Part shown: piece by piece, positions 53,074-62,257 of the stretch | How the letters are laid out: each line of letters starts with the position of its first letter | Numbering within the stretch: position 1 is the first letter of the stretch | Assembly: GCA_000622025.1 (NCBI GenBank) | Contig: KK211389.1 | Coordinates: 62,001 to 126,000, forward strand | Direction of reading: 5' to 3' | Origin: Lachnospiraceae bacterium AD3010 | Lineage (GTDB): Bacteria; Bacillota; Clostridia; Lachnospirales; Lachnospiraceae | DNA length: 64,000 nt | Program-made: the position numbers and the translations under genes | The notes under the pieces: generated by a model | What the model was told of the DNA's origin: nothing | Databases searched by the model: none | Seen by the model: the letters and a program-made list of their open reading frames with translations, nothing else

Positions 53074-54087
53074 TCAGTTATTGTCCAAATATTGATGCAG
53101 CGGCGGTGTATCATCATCAATGGCTCTGATATCAGCTCCTCTTGCCTTCAGACCCTCAAGGATCCCGGGGAGAGCATCCACCGTATTCTTCCTGCTTCCT
53201 GTATCGTGAAGCAGAATGACAGCGGTTTTCCGTCTGTCTACCCCGTCAAGAGTGTTTTTTATGATGTTTTCAGACGAGAGCCTGTTTCCCGAAGAATCCC
53301 CGCCGTAGACATTCCAGTCATAGTACTCCATTCCCTGACTGTAAAGCACAGATATGTACTGCTCCATGGGAAGAGAAGCAATGGTATTACCGCTGCCTCC
53401 GGGAAAACGATAGTATTTCGGCACCACACCCGTCTCATTATAGATTAGATTCCGTATTTTATCAAGGTCGTACTGGAACATATCAAGATCCCCGTAAACC
53501 CTGGAATATACGTGTGAATAGGAGTGCATCCCTATGGTATGGCCTTCGTCAACTATCCTTTTATAAATTGGCTTCAGGCTTTCGTCCTTATCACCGGTCC
53601 CGCAGACAAAAAACGTGGCTTTTACGTCGTATTTTTTCAGAATATCAAGTATCTCACCGGTAAATACTGAAGGTCCGTCATCGAAGGTGATATAGACCTT
53701 CTCATTCTCTCCCTTTGTTACAAGATCAGCGCTTACAAGGGAATTCTCATCCTGAAGTGAGTCATCGTCTATCTTCTCCGGCATATCCGGAACAGAATCC
53801 GCGCTCAAAGGAATATCTGTCTTTTCAGGCGCCGTATAATCGGGTGCGTTATCTCTATCAGGCATTAAATTTTCTGGCTTCTCCGGAAAAACGGAAGCAT
53901 CTTTATCGGCTGCTTCCTGTAAAGATGCTTCCGCTACAGACACCTCCGCGGCAGAAGCTTTGCCGGCTCCCTTCTTTATCAGGAAAAGCACGGATACCAT
54001 AAGCAGCACAAGAACCGCGACACATGAAACACATGCCGCGGCCAGTAAGTACAGCTTTCTTCTTCTTTCTCTCTTAATTCGAACCAT
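53074..54087 (-). CDS. Membrane-anchored polysaccharide deacetylase
   Basis: 337 residues. N-terminal helix (11-33), a linker of about 95 residues, then a NodB domain: catalytic motif TFDDGPS, zinc motif HSYSH, RFPGGSGN, and ILLHDTG. Probably deacetylates peptidoglycan or a secondary wall polymer at the outer face. The ribosome site (AAGGATC) lies inside the REP-like repeat that begins directly upstream, so the repeat may have supplied it. It precedes the bactofilin gene by 15 bp; bactofilins can position such wall enzymes. Confidence 0.9.
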   Translation of the reverse strand: MVRIKRERRRKLYLLAAACVSCVAVLVLLMVSVLFLIKKGAGKASAAEVSVAEASLQEAADKDASVFPEKPENLMPDRDNAPDYTAPEKTDIPLSADSVPDMPEKIDDDSLQDENSLVSADLVTKGENEKVYITFDDGPSVFTGEILDILKKYDVKATFFVCGTGDKDESLKPIYKRIVDEGHTIGMHSYSHVYSRVYGDLDMFQYDLDKIRNLIYNETGVVPKYYRFPGGSGNTIASLPMEQYISVLYSQGMEYYDWNVYGGDSSGNRLSSENIIKNTLDGVDRRKTAVILLHDTGSRKNTVDALPGILEGLKARGADIRAIDDDTPPLHQYLDNN

Positions 54088-54093
54088 TATAAA

Positions 54094-54198
54094 GATCCTT
54101 CGCTGGCGCTCAGGATGACAAAATGCAGGACCCTTCGCCGGCGCTCAGGATGACAAAATGCAGGACCCTTCGCTGGCGCTTAGGATGACAAAAAAGGT
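54094..54198. repeat. Tandem REP-like repeats, three 35-bp units
   Basis: Three direct copies starting at 54094, 54129 and 54164, each of the form GA(T/C)CCTTCGC(T/C)GGCGCT(C/T)AGG followed by ATGACAAAA. A further short direct repeat (GGTGCCCGAGT twice, 54196-54227) follows before the gene at 54238. Confidence 0.85.
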
Positions 54199-54237
54199 GC
54201 CCGAGTTGACAAAAACGGTGCCCGAGTGTACTGGGTC

Positions 54238-55764
54238 TCAAAAGAAGATATTCTTCCCCGTTTCGAAATAATAATTATTTGAGGGTATGACCTCCGATCC
54301 CTTTATTTCAAAGACCTCCCACACCACTCCGGAATGGCCGACAGGCACCTGGAAGGAACCCACAAGACCGTTTTTATTATAGAGCTTAACCTGTGCCTCG
54401 GAGAGGGACATGTCGTTTGTCATATTGTTCCCGGACTTCCCGTTTACCTGATCCGTAACAAAATACTTGTAATCCGTCCCGCTGTCAACCGTTATCACCT
54501 GTGAAATATTGTTATCATACTTTCCAGAATTCAGATCCAGTGTGAAGGGCTTCAGCTCTCCTGTCTTTTCATTATTGTAAGAAAGAACAGCCTCATACTG
54601 GTTTTCCTTTAATTTGTCAGGTGACTGCTTCGTGACATCAAGAAGGTAGATGTCTGTATCATGCTTATTCTCACCCTTCGGAGCCATATATATAACTCCC
54701 GCAGGGTACTCTATGGTACGGGGTCTTATGTAGATGTCATTTAGCTTTGAAGGTGCGAAATCACCGTATTCGAAAGTCATATTATACCAGTCGGAGGTAT
54801 TTACGGGAACGGTAAACTCATAATATCCGTCTCCGTCAGTAACAACGCTATCCTTGTAGGCATTGGCCTCACTTGTTATCGTTACCGTAGTATTGGCAAG
54901 CGTCCCTCCCTGTTCATCGGCCACATAGCCGTATATCTTCGCTGTAGAGGGTATATCCTTAAGCACATTATAATTGATATAAGCTCTGTTTATGAGCTCC
55001 TCCTCCATCTCATCATATTCTTTCTGAATATCCGGATTCAGATCCTTATATGTGGCTGCGGTAACCGACTCGTTTTTATCTCCGTAGGTCGCATAGCATT
55101 CCGACAGAAAATCATTGATAAAGTAACATCTCTGTCCCCCGCTCTTCCTGGCATCATTCGCATTAATGCCGTACAGATCGTCAAGATATCTGTAAGTATA
55201 GAGAAGGACCCCATTCTTATAATAAAATCCTGTAACCTCCCGTCCCTCGCTTCCGTATTCTGTGGAAACGATCTTGTCAATGAGTCCGTCCTCCGGATTC
55301 GTAAAAACAGTGAAGTCTATGGTTGCCCCGTTTCCGCTTCTTATGAGACGTATGGTCTTAACCTTATCCTCCTTAAGCCCCTCTTCTATCTCTTTCGGGG
55401 CCTTTTTATTGATCTCGAGGTCTCCGTCCCGCTCTGCGGGCTTGTATTTCACAGTTTCATAATCAATTTCGGGAAGAACGCCACCGGTTCTTTTAATAAA
55501 AGCCACAGCCTCATCAAAGCTGTCCGAAACGGCGCGGTCCTCATCATTTACCGTGCTGTCCTTCTCTTCCTCCGTTTCTTCCTCCTGTTCCTCGGTTGAG
55601 GGCAGAGAGATCTCCCATGCATCCTCAGTAGAGGCAGACACGGATTCATCCTTATTCGTTATTATCTCATCATCCTTCTTTCCGCAGCCCGTAAGGCTTA
55701 AGCCCACAAGGCATACGGTTAAAAAGATCGGCAAAACTATCGATTTCTTTCTAAAATGATACAT
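54238..55764 (-). CDS. Lipoprotein with carboxypeptidase-regulatory-like domain
   Basis: 508 residues. Signal peptide with lipobox LTGC at Cys27, then an acidic linker. The middle (about 265-350) is a CarboxypepD_reg-like beta domain (AKIYGYVADEQGGTLANTTVTITSEANAYKDSVVTDGDGYYEFTVP). Flanking parts are beta-rich and unassigned; the C-terminal tail (SFQVPVGHSGVVWEVFEI) resembles the gene remnant at 5510. Surface-exposed, binding or structural role likely. Repeats flank it on both sides, and no operon partner is close. Confidence 0.7.
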   Translation of the reverse strand: MYHFRKKSIVLPIFLTVCLVGLSLTGCGKKDDEIITNKDESVSASTEDAWEISLPSTEEQEEETEEEKDSTVNDEDRAVSDSFDEAVAFIKRTGGVLPEIDYETVKYKPAERDGDLEINKKAPKEIEEGLKEDKVKTIRLIRSGNGATIDFTVFTNPEDGLIDKIVSTEYGSEGREVTGFYYKNGVLLYTYRYLDDLYGINANDARKSGGQRCYFINDFLSECYATYGDKNESVTAATYKDLNPDIQKEYDEMEEELINRAYINYNVLKDIPSTAKIYGYVADEQGGTLANTTVTITSEANAYKDSVVTDGDGYYEFTVPVNTSDWYNMTFEYGDFAPSKLNDIYIRPRTIEYPAGVIYMAPKGENKHDTDIYLLDVTKQSPDKLKENQYEAVLSYNNEKTGELKPFTLDLNSGKYDNNISQVITVDSGTDYKYFVTDQVNGKSGNNMTNDMSLSEAQVKLYNKNGLVGSFQVPVGHSGVVWEVFEIKGSEVIPSNNYYFETGKNIFF

Positions 55765-55804
55765 ATCTTAATCTCCGGTTTATATGGCTGATATCAAATG
55801 CTAT

Positions 55805-55957
55805 GCTGGCATTCTGAGGGCTTCTCACCGCTGTCATTCCGAGGGCTTCCCATCGCTGTCATTCTGAGGGCTTCCCATCGCTGTCATTCTGAGGGCGAAG
55901 CCCGAAGAATCTTACCTCTCCCGGATGAAAGATCCTTCGCTGACGCTCAGGATGACA
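55805..55957. repeat. REP-like repeat cluster with 25-bp tandem units
   Basis: Units GCTGTCATTC(T/C)GAGGG-CTTCCCATC repeat at about 55805, 55830, 55855 and 55880 (25-bp period), and the last leads into a full GATCCTTCGCTGACGCTCAGG-ATGACA unit at 55928-55957 in inverse orientation. Together with the remainder this fills the 301-bp gap between the two lipoprotein genes; nothing else is apparent there. Confidence 0.85.
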
Positions 55958-56065
55958 AAAGCGCCCTGCGCGGCTGTGCTCTGTAAATAAGAGTCCTTTG
56001 CAAAGAATGATATCACAATAATTCATTAAAATACGGAGATTAAGATAATCATAAGGAAATATTCA

Positions 56066-57829
56066 TCATCCTGCCCAAAACAGCTCTTCAAAGCAGTCCT
56101 CTATATTGACCCCGTCGATCATCCGGTTGTAATCCTTATCGGTTTCCTGTATCAGGCGGTATACATTGTTTTTTCCATCCTCCTCGACAACACAGTCCAC
56201 ATAGGATTCATTATCGGTACGCCATAGCCTGAATCCGGTTTTTGCAGGAAGCTCCGTAACATGCTCATCTTCGCCTCCCACTTCGGGCGCATCAACGCTT
56301 AAATCTTCTGTTTCACCCATATATCTGGCTCTTAAGGGTCTTACAGACTTTATTACGGTTTCAGAGGTAATCGTAAAGTAGTTTGTATAGGGCTCCGGAT
56401 TACCGTCCTTTCCGGTGCGGTAATAACAGGTGGATGATACTGTACTCAGCATATCTGCCCTGTGCTGCAGCTCAAACTTTTCCTGATTGAAAACCGCCGG
56501 ATGCCACCAGACCTCATCATCGGATACAGAGGATACATAGAAGCTTCCGTTTGTTTCCTTAAGTCTTTTTATGCCGTCGGCCGAAAGCTCGTAGGAAATA
56601 ACGGAATGCCAGTCGTTATCCTGATAACAGTCAATATATACGTAGTTTCTGCCGTCCCCGGTGTGGACAACATACATATCGTGCTCATATGCATAAGCTA
56701 CGGGGCTTTCCTCATCCTTTAGCTCCTTTCCGTCATAGTAAAGAGTTAAAGCTTTTACCGGATAATCTCCCGGAGAGCCGTAGCTGTCATAGTCAAAGTC
56801 CGCGTCAATATTAAGCTTCTTCTCCCTGCCATCCCCATCAAAAACACTCACTTCATCATAAAGATCAAAGGCGCTGACATATTGACCGTCATTCCCCTTT
56901 ATCTTCTCGGTGAAAAGCCCGGGAACCTCATCATAGGGAATGGTCACTGTCTGTCTTCCGTAAGCGTATGCTGCAATTTCATAGGGATTAAAAAAGAAAG
57001 TGATCCCCTGATTCTCCAGAACCCAGTTATACGTGTAATCGCTGCCTTCCTTACCGTATTTCGAAAAGGTTTCCTTCAGGTCCTCAAACCATTCAATGTC
57101 CGGATATTTGAGCTTAAGCTTGTCGGAAAGTACGTCATTTAAGAGATCATTATCCTTTATAACATCACTTAAGGGTATTTCCTCTCCGGTTTCCGGATAA
57201 TAATTATATCCGACCATTCCGTTCATCCCGTGGGCTCCTCCGAGGAAATCCTCAAACTCCACAACAAAGCTTAAGGTATCCTTATCCGCCCTTTTCACGA
57301 ACGTACGGCTAACTGTATAAAACGGAGCCTCCTCATTCATTTCCTTCTGCCATTCCTTCGCCTCACTTCCGCGCTCATCGGCATCCGTTTCTTTTTCTTT
57401 CTTTATCTCATCATTCCTTGAGGATAATGTTTTTTCAAGCTCAGGATAATCATCGCTGTATTTCCCGAGGCTTAAAAGATCATACTTTGAATAGTAAAGC
57501 CTGTTAGCGCCCTCATAACGGTCAATATACTGATGGCTGACAAGGGGGATTATGAGGTCACCTGCTTCTGCTTCTGCGGCTTCTGATGCAGCAGCCTTGT
57601 CTCCGGCTTCACTACCCTCCCCGGTAGCTGCTTCAGTGGATTCTTCTGCCGCAGCAGCCTTGTCTCCGGCTTCACTGCCCTCCCCGGTAGCTGCTTCAGT
57701 GGATTCTTCTGCCGGAGCAGCCTTGTCTCCGGCTTCACTGCCGCTTCCTGCCACGCTGTCTCCACAGCCGCAGAGAACAAGTGACAGCAATATTATCAAA
57801 GCCAGTCCCTTTTTAATCGCACTATTCAT
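56066..57829 (-). CDS. RsiV/DUF3298-type lipoprotein with 21-residue tandem repeats
   Basis: 587 residues. Signal peptide with lipobox LCGC, then three tandem copies of a 21-residue unit (GSEAGDKAA-(P/A)AEESTEAATGE). A DUF4163/DUF3298 module follows (about 110-310): SRTFVKRADKDTLSFVVEFEDF, YYPETGEEIPLSDVI, and FFFNPYEIAAYAYGRQTVTIPYDEV. This module is known from anti-sigma factor RsiV, where it binds lysozyme, and from PdaC. The C-terminal 250 residues are unassigned. A stand-alone surface lipoprotein; no sigma factor is nearby. Confidence 0.75.
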   Translation of the reverse strand: MNSAIKKGLALIILLSLVLCGCGDSVAGSGSEAGDKAAPAEESTEAATGEGSEAGDKAAAAEESTEAATGEGSEAGDKAAASEAAEAEAGDLIIPLVSHQYIDRYEGANRLYYSKYDLLSLGKYSDDYPELEKTLSSRNDEIKKEKETDADERGSEAKEWQKEMNEEAPFYTVSRTFVKRADKDTLSFVVEFEDFLGGAHGMNGMVGYNYYPETGEEIPLSDVIKDNDLLNDVLSDKLKLKYPDIEWFEDLKETFSKYGKEGSDYTYNWVLENQGITFFFNPYEIAAYAYGRQTVTIPYDEVPGLFTEKIKGNDGQYVSAFDLYDEVSVFDGDGREKKLNIDADFDYDSYGSPGDYPVKALTLYYDGKELKDEESPVAYAYEHDMYVVHTGDGRNYVYIDCYQDNDWHSVISYELSADGIKRLKETNGSFYVSSVSDDEVWWHPAVFNQEKFELQHRADMLSTVSSTCYYRTGKDGNPEPYTNYFTITSETVIKSVRPLRARYMGETEDLSVDAPEVGGEDEHVTELPAKTGFRLWRTDNESYVDCVVEEDGKNNVYRLIQETDKDYNRMIDGVNIEDCFEELFWAG

Positions 57830-57863
57830 CCTTTTCCTCCTCTAATACAGGGTTCCATTTATT

Positions 57864-57888
57864 AAAAAAACTTTCCGGCCGGTGCCGG
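57864..57888 (-). terminator. Terminator of the DUF4143 ATPase gene
   Basis: Minus strand CCGGC-ACCG-GCCGG hairpin (57875-57888) followed by AAAGTTTTTTT, 20 bp after the stop at 57908. Confidence 0.65.
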
Positions 57889-57907
57889 TGTGAACAGTAA
57901 TGCCGTA

Positions 57908-59152
57908 TCAAATGTACTCCGGAGGTATCGATACGGTATGCTCATTCAGCCACAGAGCCTTTGGATACCTACATATTATCACTCCTGTTCCGCGTTTCTT
58001 CCCGGGAATTCTGTCAATAATATCAAAGGTATTTGTCATTGAAAGCTTTGGATTGGCTGAAAGCTTGACTTCTATGGGATATATCGTTCCGTCTGATTCG
58101 ATCATAAGATCTATCTCCGATTCCTTTGATCTGTCAGCGCCTGATTTGTCCTTTCCCCTATAGTATGTCACATACATTCTATAGTCCATCCCGCAGTTTG
58201 AAAAGCTTTTAAGGATCTCCGATACAACAAAGGTTTCAAACAGTGCTCCGGACATGGCGCCGTTTGCAGCAGTTGCGGCTGTCTGATGCCTTGTAAGATA
58301 ACATACAAGTCCAGTATCCCTAAAATAAAGCTTAGGTGTTTTAATCGCTCTTTTCAAGACAGAATTTGAGTATGGCTGCAATAAATAAACAATACCTGAA
58401 GCTTCCAAAAGCGATACCCACTCCTTCGCAGTGGCCACACTTATTTCCGCCTGTTCGGCAATAGAACTGAAATTCAGCATGCTTCCCGTTCTGGCAGCAG
58501 CAGCTGTCAAAAATACGCTGAACTTCAATTTATCCTTTATCCTTGTCAGATCATTTATATCCCTGTCTATATATGTGCTGACATACGAACCATAAAACAT
58601 CTCCCAGTCCGTATCCTCGTCCAGAAGGGCGGGATAACTTCCCCTGTGGATAATATCCCACAAATCCCTCTTCTTTGAAAAAACCGGTTTTCTGTCAAGA
58701 ATAAAATCTCTTCTCGGAATGAAAGGAAGATGAAGACTGTCATTATTCAACTCTCTCAATGACAAACCTGACAGCTCCAATATCCCAATCCTTCCCGCAA
58801 GAGATTCCGACACATTTTTCATCAATCGAAAGTGCTGGGAGCCTGTCAAATGAATGATACCTTTTTCAGCGGAATTATCACATTCGATTTTTATATACGG
58901 GAAAAGCTCGGTAATATACTGTATCTCATCAAGTATCAACGGAGGCCTGTTATTAATGAAAAAAAGACCCGGTTCACGCTTTGTTTCTCTCAACAGAACA
59001 GGATCATCAAATGTACGGTAAGGCATATCACTATAGATATGTTTAAGCAGGGTCGACTTTCCGGTCTGCCTTGCTCCGGTAACAAGAATAGCCTTAAAGC
59101 TCCTATCCCCCTTTTTTATGGCATCTTCAATATGCCTGTCTATATACTTCAT
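57908..59152 (-). CDS. AAA+ ATPase with DUF4143 domain
   Basis: 414 residues. AAA_14 part: Walker A VTGARQTGKST, Walker B PPLILDEIQYI, sensor region LTGSQHFRLM. The C-terminal DUF4143 part (about 190-390) contains a winged-helix-like segment (SIAEQAEISVATAKEWVSLLEASGIVYLL) and a restriction-endonuclease-like ESEIDLMIESDGTIYPIEVKLS motif with the E-D...E-x-K pattern of PD-(D/E)XK folds. Widespread orphan family of unknown role. It has its own promoter and terminator. Confidence 0.88.
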   Translation of the reverse strand: MKYIDRHIEDAIKKGDRSFKAILVTGARQTGKSTLLKHIYSDMPYRTFDDPVLLRETKREPGLFFINNRPPLILDEIQYITELFPYIKIECDNSAEKGIIHLTGSQHFRLMKNVSESLAGRIGILELSGLSLRELNNDSLHLPFIPRRDFILDRKPVFSKKRDLWDIIHRGSYPALLDEDTDWEMFYGSYVSTYIDRDINDLTRIKDKLKFSVFLTAAAARTGSMLNFSSIAEQAEISVATAKEWVSLLEASGIVYLLQPYSNSVLKRAIKTPKLYFRDTGLVCYLTRHQTAATAANGAMSGALFETFVVSEILKSFSNCGMDYRMYVTYYRGKDKSGADRSKESEIDLMIESDGTIYPIEVKLSANPKLSMTNTFDIIDRIPGKKRGTGVIICRYPKALWLNEHTVSIPPEYI

Positions 59153-59183
59153 AATAGCAAATCTCCGACTATTTTATATCCAA

Positions 59184-59213
59184 AGTATAAATTAGTCGCA
59201 GGAAACTTGTCAA
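59184..59213 (-). promoter_or_regulatory. Promoter of the DUF4143 ATPase gene
   Basis: Minus strand TTGACA, 18-bp spacer, TATACT, 31 bp before the ATG at 59152. The region 59214-59367 beyond it holds no gene that I can see. Confidence 0.65.
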
Positions 59214-59367
59214 GCAGCGGAAGCTGAATCATCAATTACGCTGTCCTCCCGCCAAATATCTATGACTTTTTGCGGACGAAATCGGAAACTGTCCGCACTC
59301 TGCTATTAGAAAAACAGCCGGGGGCTTCTCTGTTATAATTTATGCAATCTTATGCTATAATGGCCAC

Positions 59368-59460
59368 ATGAATAAGCAGAGCAACATCGTCAACGATCAG
59401 CGCGGCATCATTCTGACAGACAATGTAAATCTGGAATGGATAAACAGTCTGTCTCCCAGA
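59368..59460 (+). pseudogene. 5' part of DUF5674-like gene interrupted by IS66
   Basis: An ATG at 59368 opens a frame (MNKQSNIVNDQRG, then LEWINSLSPR) that runs into the IS66 end at 59461. The 3' part resumes at 62281 after the 8-bp target duplication, but one base out of frame, so the gene was probably already frameshifted or has decayed since. Extended -10 boxes TGTTATAAT and TGCTATAAT lie just upstream (59331-59361), the second only six bases before the ATG; no Shine-Dalgarno is visible. Confidence 0.5.
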
Positions 59461-59483
59461 GTAAGCGCTAAATTATCTGGCGG
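59461..59483 (+). repeat. IS66 terminal inverted repeat, left
   Basis: Begins GTAAGCGCTAAATTATC and continues TGGCGG; pairs with 62258-62280 with three mismatches. Confidence 0.9.
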
Positions 59484-59597
59484 CAAGCGCAACCGCACTA
59501 CTGTTTTCAGGTACAAGGGCATGCGCCCATAAAATATACCCCGGCCTCATAAGAGATCCGGAGCACATTGACAATTCACATATGGTTAAGATCAGGA

Positions 59598-61301
59598 TCA
59601 CATAGCATCAAAGATGGCTTTGTTATGCTCTTCCTGCAGTCTTCTAATGGCTTCCTGGCATTCGGGATTCCACGGACAGAGCTTTTCCAGCTCTTCATCC
59701 GGTGTCTGTTCCGTAGGTGTTTTTAGAAGCAGGTATTTCAGGTAATAGTATATATCCGTATTGTTTGCCTTGGCAGTTTCGACTATCGAATAGACAAGGG
59801 CACTGGCATTGGCACCATTCGGTGTGTTAGAGAACAGCCAGTTTTTGCGGCCCGTCACAAAAGCCTTGCAGCTCCTCTCGGAAGTATTATTGTTAAAACT
59901 GCATCCGCCATCTTCAAGATAAGTGGTAAGGTACTTCCTGCGGTTTCTGATGTAGATCAGGGCTTTATCAAAACGGGATCCCTTTACTGCAGTCTGGGCA
60001 TCGAGCCATGTAAAGAATCCGTCAAGGACAGGTTTTTCTTTTTCAATGCGGTATTCCTTTATACCGTCAAATGTAATGCCCTGTTTTTCATGAATCTTAC
60101 GCTCCATATCAAAGAGCTTATCGACATAGACCAGCCCCTGTACGGCAGGCTGGGTGTGATCGTATTCCTTTCCTTTTGGGATGGCATCGATCAGATACCG
60201 CCGGACATGCGACCAGCACGAAGTGCGGATACAATCCTTCAGTTTATTGTATCCTCCGTACCCGTCAGTCATGAGGTATCCGGCAAAGCCTTCCAGGAAT
60301 TCCTTTGCGGTCTGCCCGGCTCTTGTTTTGGAGTAGTGGAACAGGACTATCTGTTCCTTGTCAAACTCCCCGGACCGGAACACCCACATATATGATTTCG
60401 TTGTGGCTTTCCGCCCAGGTTCCTTAAGTACCTGCACCGGCGTTTCATCCGCCATGGCATACCGGCCTCCGACGAGCCTTCGTCGGAAGTAGCTGCAGAG
60501 TGGTGTGAAGAAGTCCTCGGCATTATCTATGATCCAGTTTGCTATCGTGCCCCTGCCGATATCAAGTCCGTACAGTCTCTTGAAATCATTCTCCTGCCTG
60601 TATAGGGGAAGGCTGTTAGCGTATTTCTGATACATGACCCAGGCTACTGTTCCGGCGGAAGCCATTCCGTGGAGCATGTGGGGATGGAAATCCCTTCCTT
60701 TGACGATGTTCGGGGTTTCTGCTTCGACCTTGCATTTGGGACAGCCGTAGTTGATGCTGTAGTATTCGATGATCTTCACGCTGGGTTTTATTATCTCTAT
60801 CTCCCTGCGGACAAACTCTTCGCCGATACGTTCAAGTTCGGTGCCACAGACATCACAGATCCGCTTGTCTTCATCCACATCCAGGTATTCCTTCTGGACG
60901 GGAAGGTTGGCAAACTTCTCTGCCATGGTAGTCTTTTTCTTACGCTTATGCTTTTCGACAGTGACAAACTCTTCCTCGGCGGGATCGGGCTTGGTCTTTT
61001 CGGCTTCGGGCTCATTAAAAAGGCTCATCTGCCCTTCGATCTGCTCATCCCTCTTTTCGCGGGATCTGCCAAAGAGTTTTTTGGTGAGATAATCGATCTG
61101 CTCCTGAAGGACCTGCTCACGCTTTACATGCTCTTCCTCGCGTTTATTGGCATCTTCGAGCAGGGCTTTGAGCTCTTTGATGGTAGTATTCAATGTTTTT
61201 ATGGTATCTTTGAGCTCTATAAGCTGCTGATCCCTTAAACTCTTTGCCACTGTGTGCTTCTCCTTAAACTGATACATTGATTGTATCAGAATGCGGAGCA
61301 T
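59598..61301 (-). CDS. tnpC: IS66 family transposase
   Basis: 567 residues. N-terminal coiled coil (about 25-95), a Cys-pair zinc-finger region (CDVCGTELERIG...YGCPKCKVE) and a DDE transposase core with candidate catalytic acids in YAMADETPVQV, YLMTDGYGGYN and NNNTSERSCKAF. A C-terminal IS66_C segment (YYLKYLLLKTP) completes it. Full-length for the family. An internal ATG at 61277 is an alternative start. It catalyses transposition of the surrounding element. Confidence 0.96.
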   Translation of the reverse strand: MLRILIQSMYQFKEKHTVAKSLRDQQLIELKDTIKTLNTTIKELKALLEDANKREEEHVKREQVLQEQIDYLTKKLFGRSREKRDEQIEGQMSLFNEPEAEKTKPDPAEEEFVTVEKHKRKKKTTMAEKFANLPVQKEYLDVDEDKRICDVCGTELERIGEEFVRREIEIIKPSVKIIEYYSINYGCPKCKVEAETPNIVKGRDFHPHMLHGMASAGTVAWVMYQKYANSLPLYRQENDFKRLYGLDIGRGTIANWIIDNAEDFFTPLCSYFRRRLVGGRYAMADETPVQVLKEPGRKATTKSYMWVFRSGEFDKEQIVLFHYSKTRAGQTAKEFLEGFAGYLMTDGYGGYNKLKDCIRTSCWSHVRRYLIDAIPKGKEYDHTQPAVQGLVYVDKLFDMERKIHEKQGITFDGIKEYRIEKEKPVLDGFFTWLDAQTAVKGSRFDKALIYIRNRRKYLTTYLEDGGCSFNNNTSERSCKAFVTGRKNWLFSNTPNGANASALVYSIVETAKANNTDIYYYLKYLLLKTPTEQTPDEELEKLCPWNPECQEAIRRLQEEHNKAIFDAM

Positions 61302-61402
61302 TTAAACATTGACAAAACGCCGAAATCAAAGGAAAAACGACCCTGTATTTGGCGATTTAAAAGACGATAGAAAATGTTGCACAAAGGATCAGGCCCAGAT
61401 GA

Positions 61403-61747
61403 TCAGGCCGCTACAATGGCCTTAGGCTGCTCTATATCAATGCCTGACATGAGCCAGTCAAACTCGCGCCAGGTAAGGTTCCGCACCTCGTCCTTGTTAC
61501 GGGGCCAGCGGTATCTGCCGCGGACAGCAGACAGTCTCTTATAGAGAAGGACAAAGCCATCTGGTTCCCACATGAGTATTTTGATCCTGTCGGCCCTTCT
61601 CCCGCAGAAAAGGAAGATGGCGCTCCGTCTCGGATCCATGTGGAGTTTGTCCTCGACAACGGCGCAGAGGCCGTCTATGGACTTCCTCATATCCGTATAG
61701 CCGCAGACGATATAGATCTCATCAGCAGCTGTGATATCGCCGATCAT
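61403..61747 (-). CDS. tnpB: IS66 accessory protein TnpB
   Basis: 114 residues, IS66 Orf2 family: VCGYTDMRKSIDGLCAVVE, FLFCGRRADRIKIL, WEPDGFVLLYKRL. Required together with TnpA for transposition of IS66 elements. Overlaps tnpA by 4 bp; a 101-bp spacer separates it from tnpC. Confidence 0.95.
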   Translation of the reverse strand: MIGDITAADEIYIVCGYTDMRKSIDGLCAVVEDKLHMDPRRSAIFLFCGRRADRIKILMWEPDGFVLLYKRLSAVRGRYRWPRNKDEVRNLTWREFDWLMSGIDIEQPKAIVAA

Positions 61748-62145
61748 GCGTAGCTCCTTAAAAGGGACAGGGTTTTGGATACCAGCACGGGATCCGCACC
61801 ATTACTAAGGGAGATATGTATATCCCCAAAGGTGATCTCTATCATATGTGAATTGTCAATGTGCGGAGCCGCTATGGGAACTGTTTCCTTTGACGGCTGG
61901 ACATCAGGAACAATGTCCACCTTGACTACATCCTGTTTAGATGGGGTCAGGTCATATACATCCAGCGGCTTTCTGGAAGGGATCGTATAAGAGCATCTCT
62001 TAAGCCGTTTGATTGCACTGTTAAGAGAATGTCGGCTTATGCCATGCGACAGACACCACTGGGCATCTGTCAGACCGCTGCTGCGGCATTCCTGGATGAG
62101 GGCGAACCACTCATCCTTTGAGCGATATGGTTTCTGATCTGACAT
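61744..62145 (-). CDS. tnpA: IS66 accessory protein TnpA
   Basis: Start at ATG 62145 (MSDQKPYRSKDEW) with AAGGA seven bases before it; the longer frame to 62199 lacks a ribosome site. 133 residues with a helix-turn-helix (SGLTDAQWCLSHGISRHSLNSAIKRL), consistent with the DNA-binding accessory protein encoded first in IS66 elements. Stop overlaps tnpB start. Confidence 0.88.
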   Translation of the reverse strand: MSDQKPYRSKDEWFALIQECRSSGLTDAQWCLSHGISRHSLNSAIKRLKRCSYTIPSRKPLDVYDLTPSKQDVVKVDIVPDVQPSKETVPIAAPHIDNSHMIEITFGDIHISLSNGADPVLVSKTLSLLRSYA

Positions 62146-62257
62146 AGGCAGTCCTTTCCGTGTGACACCAAAACGTAGTGTATTGGTCCACCAGGTCACA
62201 CTAAAATGAAGTCATTGTGTCAGATCTATTATGAACTTATTGTTGGGCGGATGGTAT

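Noticed and set aside
54094-54198. Three regular direct repeats as a possible CRISPR array
   Set aside because: The 35-bp units are contiguous with no unique spacers and match REP-like repeats elsewhere in the window.
55805-55904. 25-bp periodic repeats as a CRISPR or regulatory array
   Set aside because: No spacers between units; the sequence is part of the REP-like family.
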